In this document: positions 31,638-44,150 of the stretch, one piece after another
Position numbering within the stretch: position 1 is the stretch's first letter
Layout: each line of letters starts with the position of its first letter
Assembly: GCA_001939145.1 (NCBI GenBank)
Contig: LSRX01000058.1
Coordinates: 294,026-358,025, forward strand
From: Symbiodinium microadriaticum
Taxonomy: Eukaryota; Sar; Dinophyceae; Suessiales; Symbiodiniaceae
Reading direction: 5' to 3'
DNA: 64,000 nt
Translations under genes and position numbers: made by a program
The notes under the pieces: generated by a model
Databases searched by the model: none
Seen by the model: only the letters and a program-made list of their open reading frames with translations
What the model was told of the DNA's origin: nothing

Positions 31638-33220
31638 CATGAATGAATGTCGTCCTGAAGGTGTGCACAGATGTCTAGGCTCTGAGGCTCTGTGGGCTCG
31701 AAATGTCGAACCTTTCGGGTCTTGAGCGTCGTCGGCCTCTAGATTCGGGCCCGCTTTGGGGTTTAGGATCTGGGGACTTTCTAGGGTTTTAGGGTCCTGA
31801 ACATGAGAGTGACATACTGTTTTGGGAATCACCAGGGAAGAGTATAAGAAAACCACGACTACAACGGCGTAAGCCTGCAGGGAAACAACATGTCCAGCCT
31901 GCGGGTCATGTGTGAGTCCCTCGCTTCCAAGAAGGACACGACGTACGCACCGCCAACGATCTAAGAATGCCGCAGAGCGGCTTTGCAGGCGGAGTTCTCA
32001 ATTGAATCTATGCTCATTCTCCGGTTTAGGGTACTTAAACGGGGTGCCAGGAATCATACAGCCAGGGATACAAAACCCAGGTTTCGGCAGCAGCACGGCC
32101 TGGAAGCGGCATAGGAGACCGGACCGTTCTGAATGATGCGCTTGCTTCAGGACCAGGGTGTCGGGTTTACTTGCAACCTAACACCACCAAAACCCTAAAT
32201 ACCCTAAGCCCTAAACCCCTGAACCCTAAACCCTAATGCCCAAATCTCCAGCCAAAACTGACACCTCTGACGCCTCTGACCAAGACAGTCCAAGGCCCTC
32301 AAGCCCAACATTAAACCACAATCATAAGGGCCTACCGTAACCCGGGTTAGGGTTTAGGGCTTACCGCAACCCCAAACAAATTCCAAAGCACAACCCGTTG
32401 GGATCAGAACTCTGCCGAGGTCGGCTCCAGTGAGAAGATGAGGCCGAACAGCGCCAGGGCCTAAGCAAGAAGAATCTTGCGCTATTTCATCTGACTGTGA
32501 GGGTTGTTTTCAGGCTATCCATAAGCCGTATGAACCTTTTAACCCTAACCCAAAGCCCCAAACCCCGAACCAGTCTTACAGGAATCCTCCCTGGCTGCTT
32601 CGGGGGATTTCGGATGCCGGTGCATTGGCTCGAGCCCGGTCTTCATCATCAGATTCCGTAACATAGGGGCCGAAATAATTACCAATATTGTTTTGGGGTC
32701 TCCCTATTATTGTTATAGTTATGGTATAATATAGTGACCCCAAACCCTACTCTAATAGGGGCTTTCCTGTGGCTTGCGGTATCGGGCTGTGGGGATTCAT
32801 GGTTGAGGATGTCGAGTCTTTACCACTTTCAGAGACTCAGCGGCTTAAACCCGGATCTGTAGATTCTTCGACCGTTTTCAGGCGTGCCCAATGCAGAAGG
32901 GTCCACGGAAGCACTGAAATCATCACCTGGGTCTTGCAGATGCCGGCGAATCCTTGTAAGCTTACTTTCAACTGGACCCGAAACCACAAACCCCTAAACA
33001 CTAACCCCTGCTCAATCCCCTAAACCCTACACCCCAAACTCTAACCAAAGCCCTTGGAACTGAAAAACCGGTCTGCTCAAAACCTCAGACCTTTCACCGA
33101 CGAATGCTGAGGCCCCTGGCCACGTCTGTGAGGCCTTGCAGGTCCATGCGCTGCAAGCCTGGATATACGGGTGCAATGTACGACGATATGATATCGTACA
33201 ACGTAATAGAACAGAACGTG
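31638..33220. other. No gene; telomere words and one family B copy
   Basis: CCCTAAA tract at 32190-32236 and short TTAGGG words at 32343-32362. The rest is unique, with unrecognised frames (e.g. 84 codons at 32769-33023). Confidence 0.55.
32663..32764. mobile_element. Family B MITE with unlike arms
   Basis: The left arm is of the ACCAATATTGTTTTGGGG type. The right arm is the reverse of the AGAGTAGGGTTTGGGG type. It therefore joins the two arm variants in the order opposite to 31540. Confidence 0.65.
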
Positions 33221-33227
33221 ATGTAAT

Positions 33228-33415
33228 GTAGGGTAATACAATACAATACAATACAGTGTGATATATCAAAAAATGGCAACAATCATCGTATACTATATAA
33301 AATGTAAAGCAATGTGAAACAAACGATACATGCATACATACATACATACATACATACCTACCTACCTACCTACCTACATACATACATACATACTTACATA
33401 CATACAGACACACAT

Positions 33416-33461
<46 letters not shown>

Positions 33462-33530
33462 GGACAAACAAACATACATACATACATACATACAGACAGA
33501 CAGACAGACATACATACATACATACATACA

Positions 33531-33561
<31 letters not shown>

Positions 33562-33640
33562 CATACATACATACATACATACAAACATACATACATACAT
33601 ACATACATGCATGTGTATGTATATATATATATACTGAAAC
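33228..33640. repeat. Compound AATAC, CATA, CCTA, CAGA arrays
   Basis: The order is (AATAC)n at 33233-33256, CATA, CCTA (33356-33377), CATA, CAGA (33417-33459), CGGACAAACAAA, CATA, CAGA, a long CATA run (33504-33609), then TA. Long frames here are artefacts. Confidence 0.95.
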
Positions 33641-33699
33641 ATTTATTATTTTATTATGTATGTACATACATAGTATAATAACATACGTAGTAGAACACA

Positions 33700-34230
33700 A
33701 CGCTATTTAGAGTATAACACAGTATAGTCTGATGGCATCTAGTAGAGTACAGTATAGTATAGCAGAGTGGAGTAGAGTATAGTACTGTACAGTATATAGT
33801 ATAGTGTATAACACAGTATAGTATGATGTCATATAGTGGAGTACAGTATAGTATAGCAGCGTGCAGTAAAGTATAGTACTGCACAGTATATTAGCATAGT
33901 GTCGCCTAGTGAACTATGGTATAGTGCAGTGTAGTATAATGTAGTATGGTGATAAGTAGCATAGAACAATTTTCAAAACAAAAACATGTTATGAGATACA
34001 GAATATACAGTTTATAGCAAAGTATGATATGAAATGATCTGATTGTATATATGCGTGTAAAAATAAATAAATAAATAAATATATATATATATATATATAA
34101 GTAAAAGTATATTAAGTGGTATACTAAACGTATACACGCATATGTATATATGTATATATATATATGTGTATATATATATATATACACATGTGTATATATA
34201 TATATACATATACACATGCATATTACGATT
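33700..34230. repeat. Decayed AGTAT array, then AAAT/TA arrays
   Basis: AGTATAGTAT-like pentamers run over 33710-33950, with a repeated phrase (TAACACAGTATAGT at 33714 and 33810). Then (AAAT)n at 34062-34080 and TA/TGTATATA runs up to 34222. Confidence 0.9.
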
Positions 34231-35500
34231 TTGTTGTTGGCACACTACAGCCTGCATTTTGGAGGCCAGAGTCCAGCCATTTGCAGTTCTGGTGCTACGC
34301 ATGCTAGGATCGTGCCATGCCACCTTTCTTGGCAATCACCTCCTTGCATGTCTTTTTGAAGCTGAACAGACATCCCGGCTAACAAACGATTCGGAAGGCA
34401 TCCCCGGGCCGAAAGCTTCGAGCTACAAGTCTATTATCTAACATACAAGCTCTTGCGGAGTAGCGGAGTGCCTCAAAGTGTCGTTCACCCTACGTAGGCT
34501 AGCGGAGTAACTTCCCCCCCGTTTTAAAATTATAATACTTTTTTGTTCCGGAGGAGGCCCCAGGGCTCACTTGTGTTGGGAGGCTACGGGGAAGAGGGTG
34601 GGGGCAGGGGTCAACTTTGTTGTTGCAGCTACTGGGTCGAACTATTGGCCCGGCGCAGTAGAAGCTACTGAAAGTATACTATTTATCTAGCCATCTATCC
34701 ACCTTTATCTATATACATATGTGCAAACAACGTGTGTGCGTATGTATATATGTATGTATGCATGCATGCATGCATGCATGCATGCATGCATGTAGGTATG
34801 TATGTATGTACTGATACATCTGTGATGTTCAACACTATATTATTAGAATTATCAGTACTAGTCTCATTTTGAACCTTATTATTACTATTATACAAGCAAT
34901 AAGACTTAGTATACATATGTCTATCTGCATATATGTATATCTGTATGCACGTATGTATGCAGGTATTATGTATAAATACACCGCAGAATACATACATATG
35001 CTATATACTATAAACTACCAAACCATTTTTTGTACACTACATGTTTTCTTCCATTTACTAGATATTTCACACTACATAATGATATATTAATACTAGATAC
35101 ATATTATACATACTGTCAGCCAGCCCCCAAAGCCCAAAACAGCAGAAAGCAAGCACGGCTATAAGCACCAATTGCTTGCTGCTGCCTTTGGATGGGCGTG
35201 TATTCCAGCTAATGTGGTACTAGTAAGTAAATGAAAACCTTCTCTCCTGCCAGTTCTTACAGGTGTTGTGCACCCTAACCCCACAACCCCACGGTTTATT
35301 TTATCACATGATCGGGCCGAGTTTGACGGAAGCTCAGCTGCCAGCCTTCGATGTTCTCTTTCATGCCATTACCTGCATCGCTGCATCCAAATACGTAAAG
35401 CCTACAATGACCTCCGCTGACACCGCCATGATGTCCACAGAGAGCACCAACCCTCTTGATAGAATTAACCCAGAGGCAGTGGTGAATGCTAGCACCCACT
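34231..35500. other. Unique and AT-rich sequence, no supported gene
   Basis: (ATGC)n runs at 34757-34793 inside TGTA words. AT-rich sequence lies at 34800-35110. A plus frame at 35263 enters the trinucleotide array and is unrecognised. Confidence 0.5.
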
Positions 35501-35504
35501 CTGC

Positions 35505-35527
35505 TGCTGCTGCTACTAAAACTGCTG

Positions 35528-35558
<31 letters not shown>

Positions 35559-35559
35559 A

Positions 35560-35614
<55 letters not shown>

Positions 35615-35629
35615 CTGCTGCCACTGCTG

Positions 35630-35672
<43 letters not shown>

Positions 35673-35700
35673 CACTACCAGTAGTATGTATACAATTAGT
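35505..35700. repeat. (CTA)n array
   Basis: Two long (CTA)n blocks are separated by CTCCTGCTGCCACTGCTG. TAGTAG follows at 35680. Triplet bias (ACC/ACT) continues weakly to 35820. Confidence 0.95.
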
Positions 35701-36654
35701 CGACGACGAAGACGACGACTATAAACTTCTGCTACTGCAACTTCTACTGCTACGACGGCGACTACCATTACCACTACCACCACCAGAACCACTACCACTG
35801 CTACCACCACTACTAACTACCAGCATTTCATAAACTGCAACGAGCACCATCAACATCGCTGTAGCAATCGCAAAGTCACTGCAGTAAGCACCACATGGAT
35901 AACTGTACTAGTAACAGCAGCAAGAACTGTTAGCAGTGAAACTGTGTAACGGAGTTGTGATTATGTAGAAATGTGTTTGGATCGTTTCGGGTAAGAGTTT
36001 TGGGTATGCGTGCCAGAACTTGGTAGTTACAGTCTCAGTCCTTAGCACGATTCCAAGTCTAAGACAATGGGCTTGTGGTCTTAAGGCCCGGAACCCGTGC
36101 CCTGGACCATAATAGTTATGTAATACCATATAACATAACATAGTAAGTTGCATAATATAGCTAGTATAGCTGATTTCGATCATGAACTGGCACACAGCCG
36201 ACATCAGCCTCCGGCCTCCCATGACCAAGGACACGACGTTGGCTACGATGATGCCTGCAGGTCGGTCCGAGTTAGGTGCTTCTCCGGGCGGCTTCTAAGG
36301 GCTAGGTTGAAGTGTGGACCGAGACCGAGACAAGCAAGCATACCTAAAAGCTTGAGCTATGCCCGGTTGCGTACTCGGCAGTAGTGGGTCGAAGGGGGCA
36401 AGTGAGTGCAGAAACACGACCCCTGCCACCGTGCATGTCTCGTCAATCCGACCCTGCTGAGATTTATGGGCATGCCTCTAATGTGAAAGATACGAGTAGA
36501 CAGACGATGGCCCGGGAGTCCCAGAAATCTTGAGTCCAATATGCAAAGTCTTGGGTTTCTCGGGATGGGGGTCGTGATACCTTGGGGTAAGACTGTATAG
36601 GGACTATATAGTCTTACAAACGTACTTGTACATGTAGGGCATACATGGGACTAA
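35701..36654. other. No supported gene; small hairpin at 36587-36617
   Basis: GTAAGACTGTATAG pairs with CTATATAGTCTTAC across 3 bp. The rest is unique, and a 108-codon minus frame (35908-36234) is unrecognised. Confidence 0.5.
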
Positions 36655-36745
36655 TGTAGGGGCCTTCAGGGTTTTGGAATAGATTATATTATTTTACTAC
36701 AGTTTTGACAAGGAACCCCCAAAATAGTATATTGGATTGAGGCCC
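36655..36745 (+). mobile_element. Family B MITE, full length
   Basis: TGTAGGGGCCTTCAGGGTTT at the left; ACTACAGTTTTGACAAGGAA at the centre; CCCCCAAAATAGTATATTGG and GAGGCCC at the right. Confidence 0.65.
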
Positions 36746-38289
36746 ATCGATGAAGCCCGAAGCTGAATCCCATTCCGAGGCGCTGGAAAGGCAAGCCAGG
36801 AATTGGAAATTCCACCCATCATGGAGTATCAATTCTAAACCCTACACCCTTGAACTCCTAAATCCTAAACGGTTTAGAGACTTAAGTTAAGACCCAGCAA
36901 GGAGCGATTATCATGGAAAAGGGTTTGGGCTGGAAGCTTCTGGGCTTAAGCCCGAAGCTCAACGATCTGCATAGGGTATAGGGTTTAGGGATGTTTTTTG
37001 TTTTGAACTCCCTTTTGCGCCCGCCTGATCCGACTAGCTTAGGGATGCTTAGTTTTTGGAAATGGGGCTTCAGCATCGCAAGTGGTTCTGGCTGGAGGAA
37101 CTTTGAAGTATTCATGCCCTTCACCCCTATGCCTCCCTGCCTTCAACGAAAACTGCAATCCTAGTCCCACCTTTCATGAAAGCCCGAATTCAACTTTTCC
37201 CCGCAGGCAGCCTACGGCCGTCGCCCGTGCCAGGGGCAGGGCACGCCCCCCACCGTCGGCCACCAGAGCCATGGGCACAGCTGAAGGCAGCGTTTAGGGT
37301 TTAGGGTTCAGGCGGGTTTAAATTTTAGGGTTCAGGGTTTAGGGTTCAGGGTTAACCAGGCTTTTGACTTGGATTGTTGCTGGACAAGCTTATTATACGC
37401 AGAGGAGTCTTAAGTTTTGTAGGGGTTAACGGGGCGGCATTCTACGGCATGCTAGAGGCCTTTGTGAGTTTCAAAGCTTCGCATATGTTTAATGCTTTAT
37501 CAACATGGGATTTGGGGTTGAGAGTTCGGGGTTAACCGTTGCAGAGTTAGGTTTCGAGACTTGCGGATTGCGATATCACGTTTTCAACACAGGGTCGGGG
37601 CCATCTAGTGACTCTAGTGTTTGTTTATAAGGTGCTCTTCGATCTAGTCCTTGACACTCAGTGAGGGTTCGAGGTGTTTGCTGTGGGCTCTCAAAAGATA
37701 TGGATTCTACTGTCTAGCCTAGGGTCCATATTCGGGGCTAGTGCCTATTCTGTTGCTCGTTTTGCCACTGGTCAGACCTCCTTACTGGACTTTAGTAGAA
37801 CTTCACTGAGATTATCATCCTCTATGAGAATGTAGGCCCCGGCCTCCCATTTCGGTTAGGGAAACTGCTGAAACCTTTTAAATTCCGGCAGTCCGGTGGG
37901 TGTGTCAGGACTCACCGATCTCTTCTCCCACGCGGGTAGACGCAAGGAATCTACTAAATAAAGAGCTCTGCAAACCTGCAGCGGAAACTCAGAAGTCCGC
38001 AAAACCCAATGTGGGCCGCCAGGGAGGCACAGGTTCAACGGCGCTACAAGGTTCCATGGTGTATGACAAGCTACAACAGACCCTAAACCCCAAAACTACA
38101 ATAAAAACTGCTTGACTCCACAAGACCCTATTCCCTAAACCTTAAACCCTAAAAACTATGGTATAGCCCTAAACCCTTAAAACTATAGACCCTGAACCCT
38201 AAACCCTAAAAACCTATAGACCCTAAACCCTAAAGGCTAGACCAGGGCCGAAGTCCCCAGGATGCCTTTCAAGAGATGGTCTAGAAGTT
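36746..38289. other. No gene; telomere tracts
   Basis: TTTAGGG/TTCAGGG lies at 37291-37352. CCCTAAA with AAAACTATAGACCCT spacers lies at 38078-38240, where CTATAGACCCTAAACCCTAA recurs. The rest is unique. Confidence 0.6.
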
Positions 38290-38398
38290 ACCCAGAGTCT
38301 CCATTGTAGCTCTCTTTTAGGGGTTTAGGGTTTGGGGTTTATGGGTTTAGGGTTTAGGGGTTTAGCATCCTACTAAAGGAACTATAATGGAGTAGGGT
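38290..38398. mobile_element. Family A MITE with TTTAGGG centre
   Basis: Left end ACCCAGAGTCTCCATTGTAG and right end AGGAACTATAATGGAGTAGG are intact. The middle (38318-38366) is about six TTTAGGG-type units in place of most of the usual inner arms; GCATCCT remains of the centre. Confidence 0.7.
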
Positions 38399-40830
38399 CC
38401 AGAGGCCCAGGGTGTATAGAGTTTAGGTCGGGGGAATCTATGGGTGTAGGATCTGCGGCCACGCTGGATGATGCCCCAAAGAGTGCAGGCTCTCCAGCCG
38501 GACACATTCCGAGTAGCAAACATGATACCTCTAGCAGATTCGATTCTGCTTGAATTCGCGTTCCGCACTCCTGGGGACCTAGATACTGGTCGGAGGGCGC
38601 GTGGCGGGAGACCTTCTATATGTGAAGTTGGAAGTTTGGATTTATTTTCTATGGGGTGCTGAGTGCTGCTAACTGCTAGCAACCCATAAACCTGGATTCC
38701 CCGTCCCCCAAAAGGGGCTGGGGAACGGAATGCTGCCCAATTTTTGGGCAGCTCGGAGCCTGAACCCTTTCCCCTAAACCGACCTAGCACCCTGAACCCC
38801 AAATCAAAAACCCCAAAGCCCAACCCTAACCCCCAACCCTAACCCCTAAACCCCAAACCCCCAACCCTAACCTCTAAACCCCTAACCCCCAAACCCCCAA
38901 ACCTAACCGAACCATGGCCCGGCCCTGCCTACACCCACAGCTTCCGCGGCCGGATCATGCCACTCAGGCCGGCCCTGGGCAAGCCGATGCAGGTGAGCTC
39001 ATTTGCAGGCTCTGCACCATGAGGAAATTCAGGGGTTTAGGGTTTAGGGTACAGCGAGGATCCTACTACTTGGGGTCTATATTAGGGCTTAGGATCTTAG
39101 GGTCTTAGGGCTTCAGGAGGATGCAACTACTTGGAACTACTTGGGGTCTATATCAGGGGTTACGGGTTTAGGCCGTAGGGTCCATTACCCCCAGTGTTGA
39201 TTAAGAGAAACCCTCATGTCGGAGTTCGATACGAGGGCGCCGTAACGGCAAGGGATCAATGCCTCCTCACGAGATCGGTCAGATGTCTTCTTTCTAGGAT
39301 GCTCAGTATGTCCCTTTTTGGTACTGCGTACCATTACATAATAAGGAACCTAACACCACAAAAAGGGGCAAAAACAGACCCACTGGGAGACCTACGAGGA
39401 CTCCTGCGGCTCGAACCCCTGCTTGGAACCCTGCAGGGATCCCTGCAGCTGCTGCTTCGGAAAACCCATCGAAGCTCTGTAACGACATAACATCGGGGCC
39501 TCAGTTAGAGTGCGATCTTAGGGTATAGCATGCTGATACATACATACATACATACATACATACATACATACATACATACATACGTACATATGTGTATGTG
39601 TATAATATGTGTATATATATAATATAAAGTTTAAAGAGTGTATGCATACACTTACATACGTACCCCAAGGGGTCCCCAACATCCTGGTCCGTTGAGTTTG
39701 TTGTGCTTAAAATGTCGCCATGAACCCCTGCCCCCAAAATCTTCGATGCACAAAACAAGCTACTAGGGTTCCCTTAAACCTAAGCCCTAAACCCCCGAAA
39801 CCCCTAAACCCTTATGGGGCTTCGGAATTAGGTTTACGAGGTTCCTCCCTTCAAGCCCTGCACTTCGCAGCTTGACTTGGCAGGTGGGTTCTTCAAAAGT
39901 GCTCCGGGGCGTGCTTGCACGAGTGATTCTAGCGGATATAGGAGCCCAAAGCTCATCTTAATGCCGCATTCCCTGCACATCTATGGGCCTGAGCCCCGAG
40001 ACCCCAACCCTTCCGCCGTCCGCGACTGGGCGCCCAACGATGATGCCGCCGAAGGCTCGAGCAAGTGCGCTTCCTCCTGCAGCCTCTGGGCAGAGTTGGC
40101 CAAGGGTTCTCGGGTGAGGTTCGTCACCAAGAGTATCGCCCTCACACTCAGCAGGATGACGTGACAGCCCGAGCATTCGAATTCCTGAACTCTAACTTTG
40201 CAGGGCTTACAGGGTTTGAACGGCCCGAGACAAAGCCTATGCCAGCGAAGCTGCTCCAAACCCGAGCTACGATCTCACAAAGACCCTTGGACCACTGACA
40301 CTCGTGTGGCTCTGTTGTGTTTCACAACTTCTCGGACATGTACGTAGCAGAATAAAAGAAAACATAACGATTCCTAAGACCCCTCTTAGCTGAGTCGTCC
40401 CGGACAAGAAGCCATCTGCCCGAACGGCTCGGCGAAACCGCGGCGGATGGCCCCCAGGAGGCCTCGTGCATGGAATCTTGGGACCTTACAAATTCGAAGA
40501 GTTCTCCGCGCGCAATAACTGCATGTAATAAACGTTGTTTCGTCGCATTGTTTTCAGGGTTCCATCGTAAGGGTATTAAGGTTCAGGTGTTCATGCAGCG
40601 GCCTTCATCCTTAGAATAAGGTTGTCTAGGGACTACAAAGGGGATGTTACTCCAACCTTAATTCACCTAAACCTGGACTCCAAGATATAGGGCTTGCAAT
40701 TTTCAGGAATTCAGAGATCAGGGTTCACCAGGAACCAAGCTAGCCCGCAAGAATGCGTTAACAGGGTCTCATACTCCTCAATAGAAGGGGTAACTGGGGG
40801 CCACAACAAAGCGTAGTTGGGGAGTCGAAT
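38399..40830. other. No supported gene; telomere block and CATA run
   Basis: A dense CCCTAAA block lies at 38755-38910. Short TTTAGGG lies at 39028-39050. A (CATA)n run lies at 39537-39583. Facing frames at 39877-40298 (95 codons plus, 92 minus) are unrecognised and free of telomere words. Confidence 0.5.
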
Positions 40831-40920
40831 ATAGAAGCCTAAATAATTATCAATACTGTTTTGGGGGTTGCTTAATATAACTATATAGTACAGCACACCC
40901 CTAAACCCTAAAGGTACGCT
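40831..40920 (+). mobile_element. Family B MITE, right arm lost to telomere words
   Basis: AAGCCTAAATAATTATCAAT and ACTGTTTTGGGGGTTGC at the left, TAATATAACTATATAGTA at the centre. Where the right arm should lie there is CCCCTAAACCCTAAAGG. Confidence 0.6.
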
Positions 40921-41016
40921 CTGGTGTTGAATCTTCTGCCGTGGCCCCTGAACCCCCGCCTTGAGAGCAGAGCGGCCAGGAAGCTGACATCTCAAACTCG
41001 TTGGGTTTATGGGTTA

Positions 41017-41255
41017 TAATAAAAATAATCACAATAATAATCATAATAACAATAATAATAACAATAGTAATAGTAATAGTGATAGTAGTATCGTAATAAG
41101 TTTAAGGTTATCAGGGTCTAGGATGGTTTATAGAGTTTTTTAGGGTTTAGGGCTTTCCGGTTCAGGGCATTATCAGGGTGTTTAGGGTTTAGGGTTTTTA
41201 GGGCTTAGGGCTTTTAGGGTTTTGGGTTTAGCTTTTTTTAGGGCTTAGGGTTTCT
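41017..41255. repeat. Decayed (AAT)n run then TTTAGGG tract
   Basis: AAT/AGT triplets occupy 41017-41098. G-strand telomere words, including TTTTTAGGG variants, occupy 41128-41255. Confidence 0.8.
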
Positions 41256-41573
41256 TTCGGGAGCTGAGAGCAAGGCTGTCCAGGGCGCTGGAGATTTGAA
41301 CATCTCCCGGAACGACCTCCAGCGAGGGCATCAGCAACTCCGGACACCCCAGCCCAGAGCTCTGCAGAGTAGCAATATTAACCAAGCATAATCAACATAA
41401 TCACTATAAGATTTTTTCATATTACCAATATGATAATAGTAGGAACAAATAATAATGAGGATCATAGTAACCCTAGCTATCCCCTACACGCTCACCTCCT
41501 TCGATCCTGCCCTCACTCAGCCACTTAGGGACTTGGTGGCTGCATCGGCCGAATGGGGCTCAGGTTAGAGTCG

Positions 41574-41716
41574 ACCTATAGTCTCCATTGTAATTAGGTT
41601 TTTTTTTTTTTTTGTTGGGGGGGGGGTTGGGGTTTAGGGTTTTGGTTTAACCGATTCGATAGAATTAAGGATCCTATAAGGTAAGCGTAACAAGGAACTG
41701 CTCTGGAGACCATGGG
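41574..41716. mobile_element. Family A MITE with T15/G10 and TTTAGGG insert
   Basis: Left end ACCTATAGTCTCCATTGTAA, right part AAGGAACTGCTCTGGAGACC, centre TAAGGATCCTATAAGG. The left inner arm TTTTTGGGG has become about 15 T and 10 G, followed by GGTTTAGGGTTTTGGTTTAA. Confidence 0.75.
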
Positions 41717-43220
41717 CAAACTCGAAAGAGTGCGCAGAGCTTGGGGGAGGTGCGTGGGGTGTAGCAGCAACGTAAGGTCCGACTTCAGGGTAGTGCCTCA
41801 AACGCCAAAAACATTAATCTTCAGGAACACCCGGCAGAGCCAGCAAACCCTCAGAGTGCCCCCATCTTCAGGAACACATCCCCATAACAATCCTAAACAC
41901 CGAATGTTTCTCCGGTGACAGGCGTCGGTAAACCTCGAACTGAAGCAAATCTCCTGAGCCACAAAACCTGGCCTGCTGCGGGCCCTACCGTGTGTGGTTT
42001 CGGTCTTTCGTTTTTTTCTCTTTAAAATCTAGGGCTCGGATTTTGCAGTATGCAGTTCACGGTGCAGGGTGCGCTGCTCATGGTGCAGGGGAATGTACAG
42101 GATCAGTGCCACCCACACCTGATGAAAACCCGAACACAATGCCCACTTCTGCACTCCACCATACTCCACCGAAACACGAGAAGAGCTCCCCGGACCCAAC
42201 GGAGCTCCCGGGACCCCGGACAAGGGCTCCCTTCTTGGCTGCCGCAAGGTAGGCCTCTTCCCAGGATGGAAGCCCTAGACCCTAAACCTAAACCCTAAAG
42301 TCCCACCTCAGATTGCAACAAGACTCGTGTCGAGCGAGCTTTCACGCTGTCGGTCGGGTCTTCTTGCTGGCACGGAGGCTTGAAGGGAAAAGGGCAAAAT
42401 ACGACTTCTGCTACTACTATGACGACTACGGCGTCGACTTCGGCATCGGGGTTTAGGGGCTTAGGGTTTAGGGGTGGATTCGGCTAGGACGACGATGCCA
42501 GGGGCGGCAGCGACGACGACGAATACTGCTATAGCACTGGCACTGGTCAGTACTAGTGATCCAGCCACAAGTAGCAGAAGAGTAGCAATGTCAGCAATGG
42601 GCTTTCATACTATAGTATTGTCTATATTTCTATACATCATAGCAAGTTATGCTACAAGTACATTATAGTATATTTGCTACAGTATATTATACAAGTGTAT
42701 TTTGATGCATTATGGTACATTATTATACCCAGCCTCATGGATAGCAAGGCGGCAAGAGAAAAGCTTTGAAGGATCCCTGCCTCGTAGAATTCGTCCCCAC
42801 CACCCTTGTCCTCCGGTGGTCCACACTTCCAAAGCTTAAGTTTCGATTTAGGGTTTAGGGATGTTTACGGTTTTGTGTGTGTTTGTGGAGCACCTTTTTT
42901 CTATCTGCCCATAAGTTTAGGATTTATGGTTTAGCGTGTTGTTAACTCATCAACGAATGCTTCCAGGAGTGCGGGTGCGAAAAATCAGAAACACAGAAAG
43001 CTTCGCTTAGTTGTTCTCGGGCGAGGAACGCACCCGAAAAAAACGAATCGAGAGACTGCGATCAAGCCCGCTTCCACTGATCAACGACGATTCCGCTCAC
43101 GGATCGCGGTGTTAGCTTGGATGCTCCCCCTCCTACACCCTTGAAACCAAGGAAGTGATCATCCACGGCTATAAGCTACAGCGATACTGAAGGATCCCAA
43201 GACCGCAGACAAATCCATAA
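41717..43220. other. No supported gene
   Basis: Triplet-biased sequence (CGACGAC/ACTACT) lies at 42398-42530, with TTTAGGGG words at 42448-42475. TAGTA/CATTA-rich sequence lies at 42610-42730. The rest is unique. Confidence 0.5.
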
Positions 43221-43318
43221 AGGTCCGTGTACCAGTCTAGTATATACTTTGGCTTCAATGTAGTCCCTGTGAAGGTACTTTAGGGCCGAAGCATATACAC
43301 TATGGGTGCATCGACCCT
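43221..43318. mobile_element. Family C MITE copy
   Basis: AGGTCCGTGTACCAGTCTAG at the left, then TATATACTTTGGCTTCAATG and TACTTTAGGGCCGAAGCATA, ending GGGTGCATCGACCCT. Confidence 0.75.
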
Positions 43319-43920
43319 TAGGGAATTAGTGTTCCGGGGTAAGGCCTGGCTCCACCCACCAAGCATTCAACCCATCTCGCGGTGCAGAGAATCATTGTTA
43401 TGAGTATTGCGATTGTCAGTGTTACCACCAACAATACTGGCGTCATGGCATGGTGCTCCATAGTGCTGGTAACGAATGTCTTGATGATTTCCACACTTAG
43501 CACTATTACGTACTATTACTCTTCAAATTCCACGGATTGTGCTCTTAGTCGTCTGCGTACTACACACTGTAATAGCGATGGGCAAACCCATCCAGCTGCA
43601 ACTTAAGCCCTAAACCAAATGCCTGTTGGACCAGACATCAAACAACAAAGGCTGGTCCTTGTTGCCAACGATACTCTGGGCAAGCTCCAGCCCGGAGAAC
43701 AACACCTGCTGAGGATTGGTTTAGGGAAGTGTGATACCGTTTAAGCCGTTCAAGGCATCTCTTAGGGTTGAGGGTTTTCGGGTATACTTCAAAGCATCCA
43801 CCGAAAATTCTTGGCCTGTTTAGAGCAGCATTGCAATGTGTAGAATTTGCTGCTCTTGAAATTCTTGAAGTACCTCTTTTGCACCCAAACCTCTGGTGCT
43901 TAGCGTCATTATAGAACCAA
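43319..43920. other. No supported gene
   Basis: A decayed ATT/ACT triplet run lies at about 43390-43530. The rest is unique; a minus frame of 61 codons (43318-43503) is unrecognised. Confidence 0.45.
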
Positions 43921-43923
43921 AAC

Positions 43924-44149
43924 TATACGTATATATTTATATACGTATACACATATACACATATACACATATACACATACACATATATACATATATAGTT
44001 ATATACTTATATACATATATACATATATACATATATACATAAATACATATATACGTATATACATATATACATATATACATATATACATATATACATATAT
44101 ACATATATACATGTATACATGTATACATGTATACATGTATACATATATG
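43924..44149. repeat. (ATACATAT)n array
   Basis: An 8 bp unit, ACATATAT with ACATGTAT variants, is repeated for over 200 bp. The same unit recurs at 45402-45497 and 58736-58788. Confidence 0.95.
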
Positions 44150-44150
44150 T

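Noticed and set aside
33314..33710. Long frames of repeated Tyr-Ile-His-Thr or Cys-Met-Tyr-Val
   Set aside because: Artefact of CATA/CAGA arrays. The same applies to 48484-48870, 58610-59040, 43937-44173 and 45316-45882.
34741..34810. CATG/GCATGCAT tract as a possible regulatory site
   Set aside because: It is a simple (ATGC)n microsatellite within TGTA repeats.
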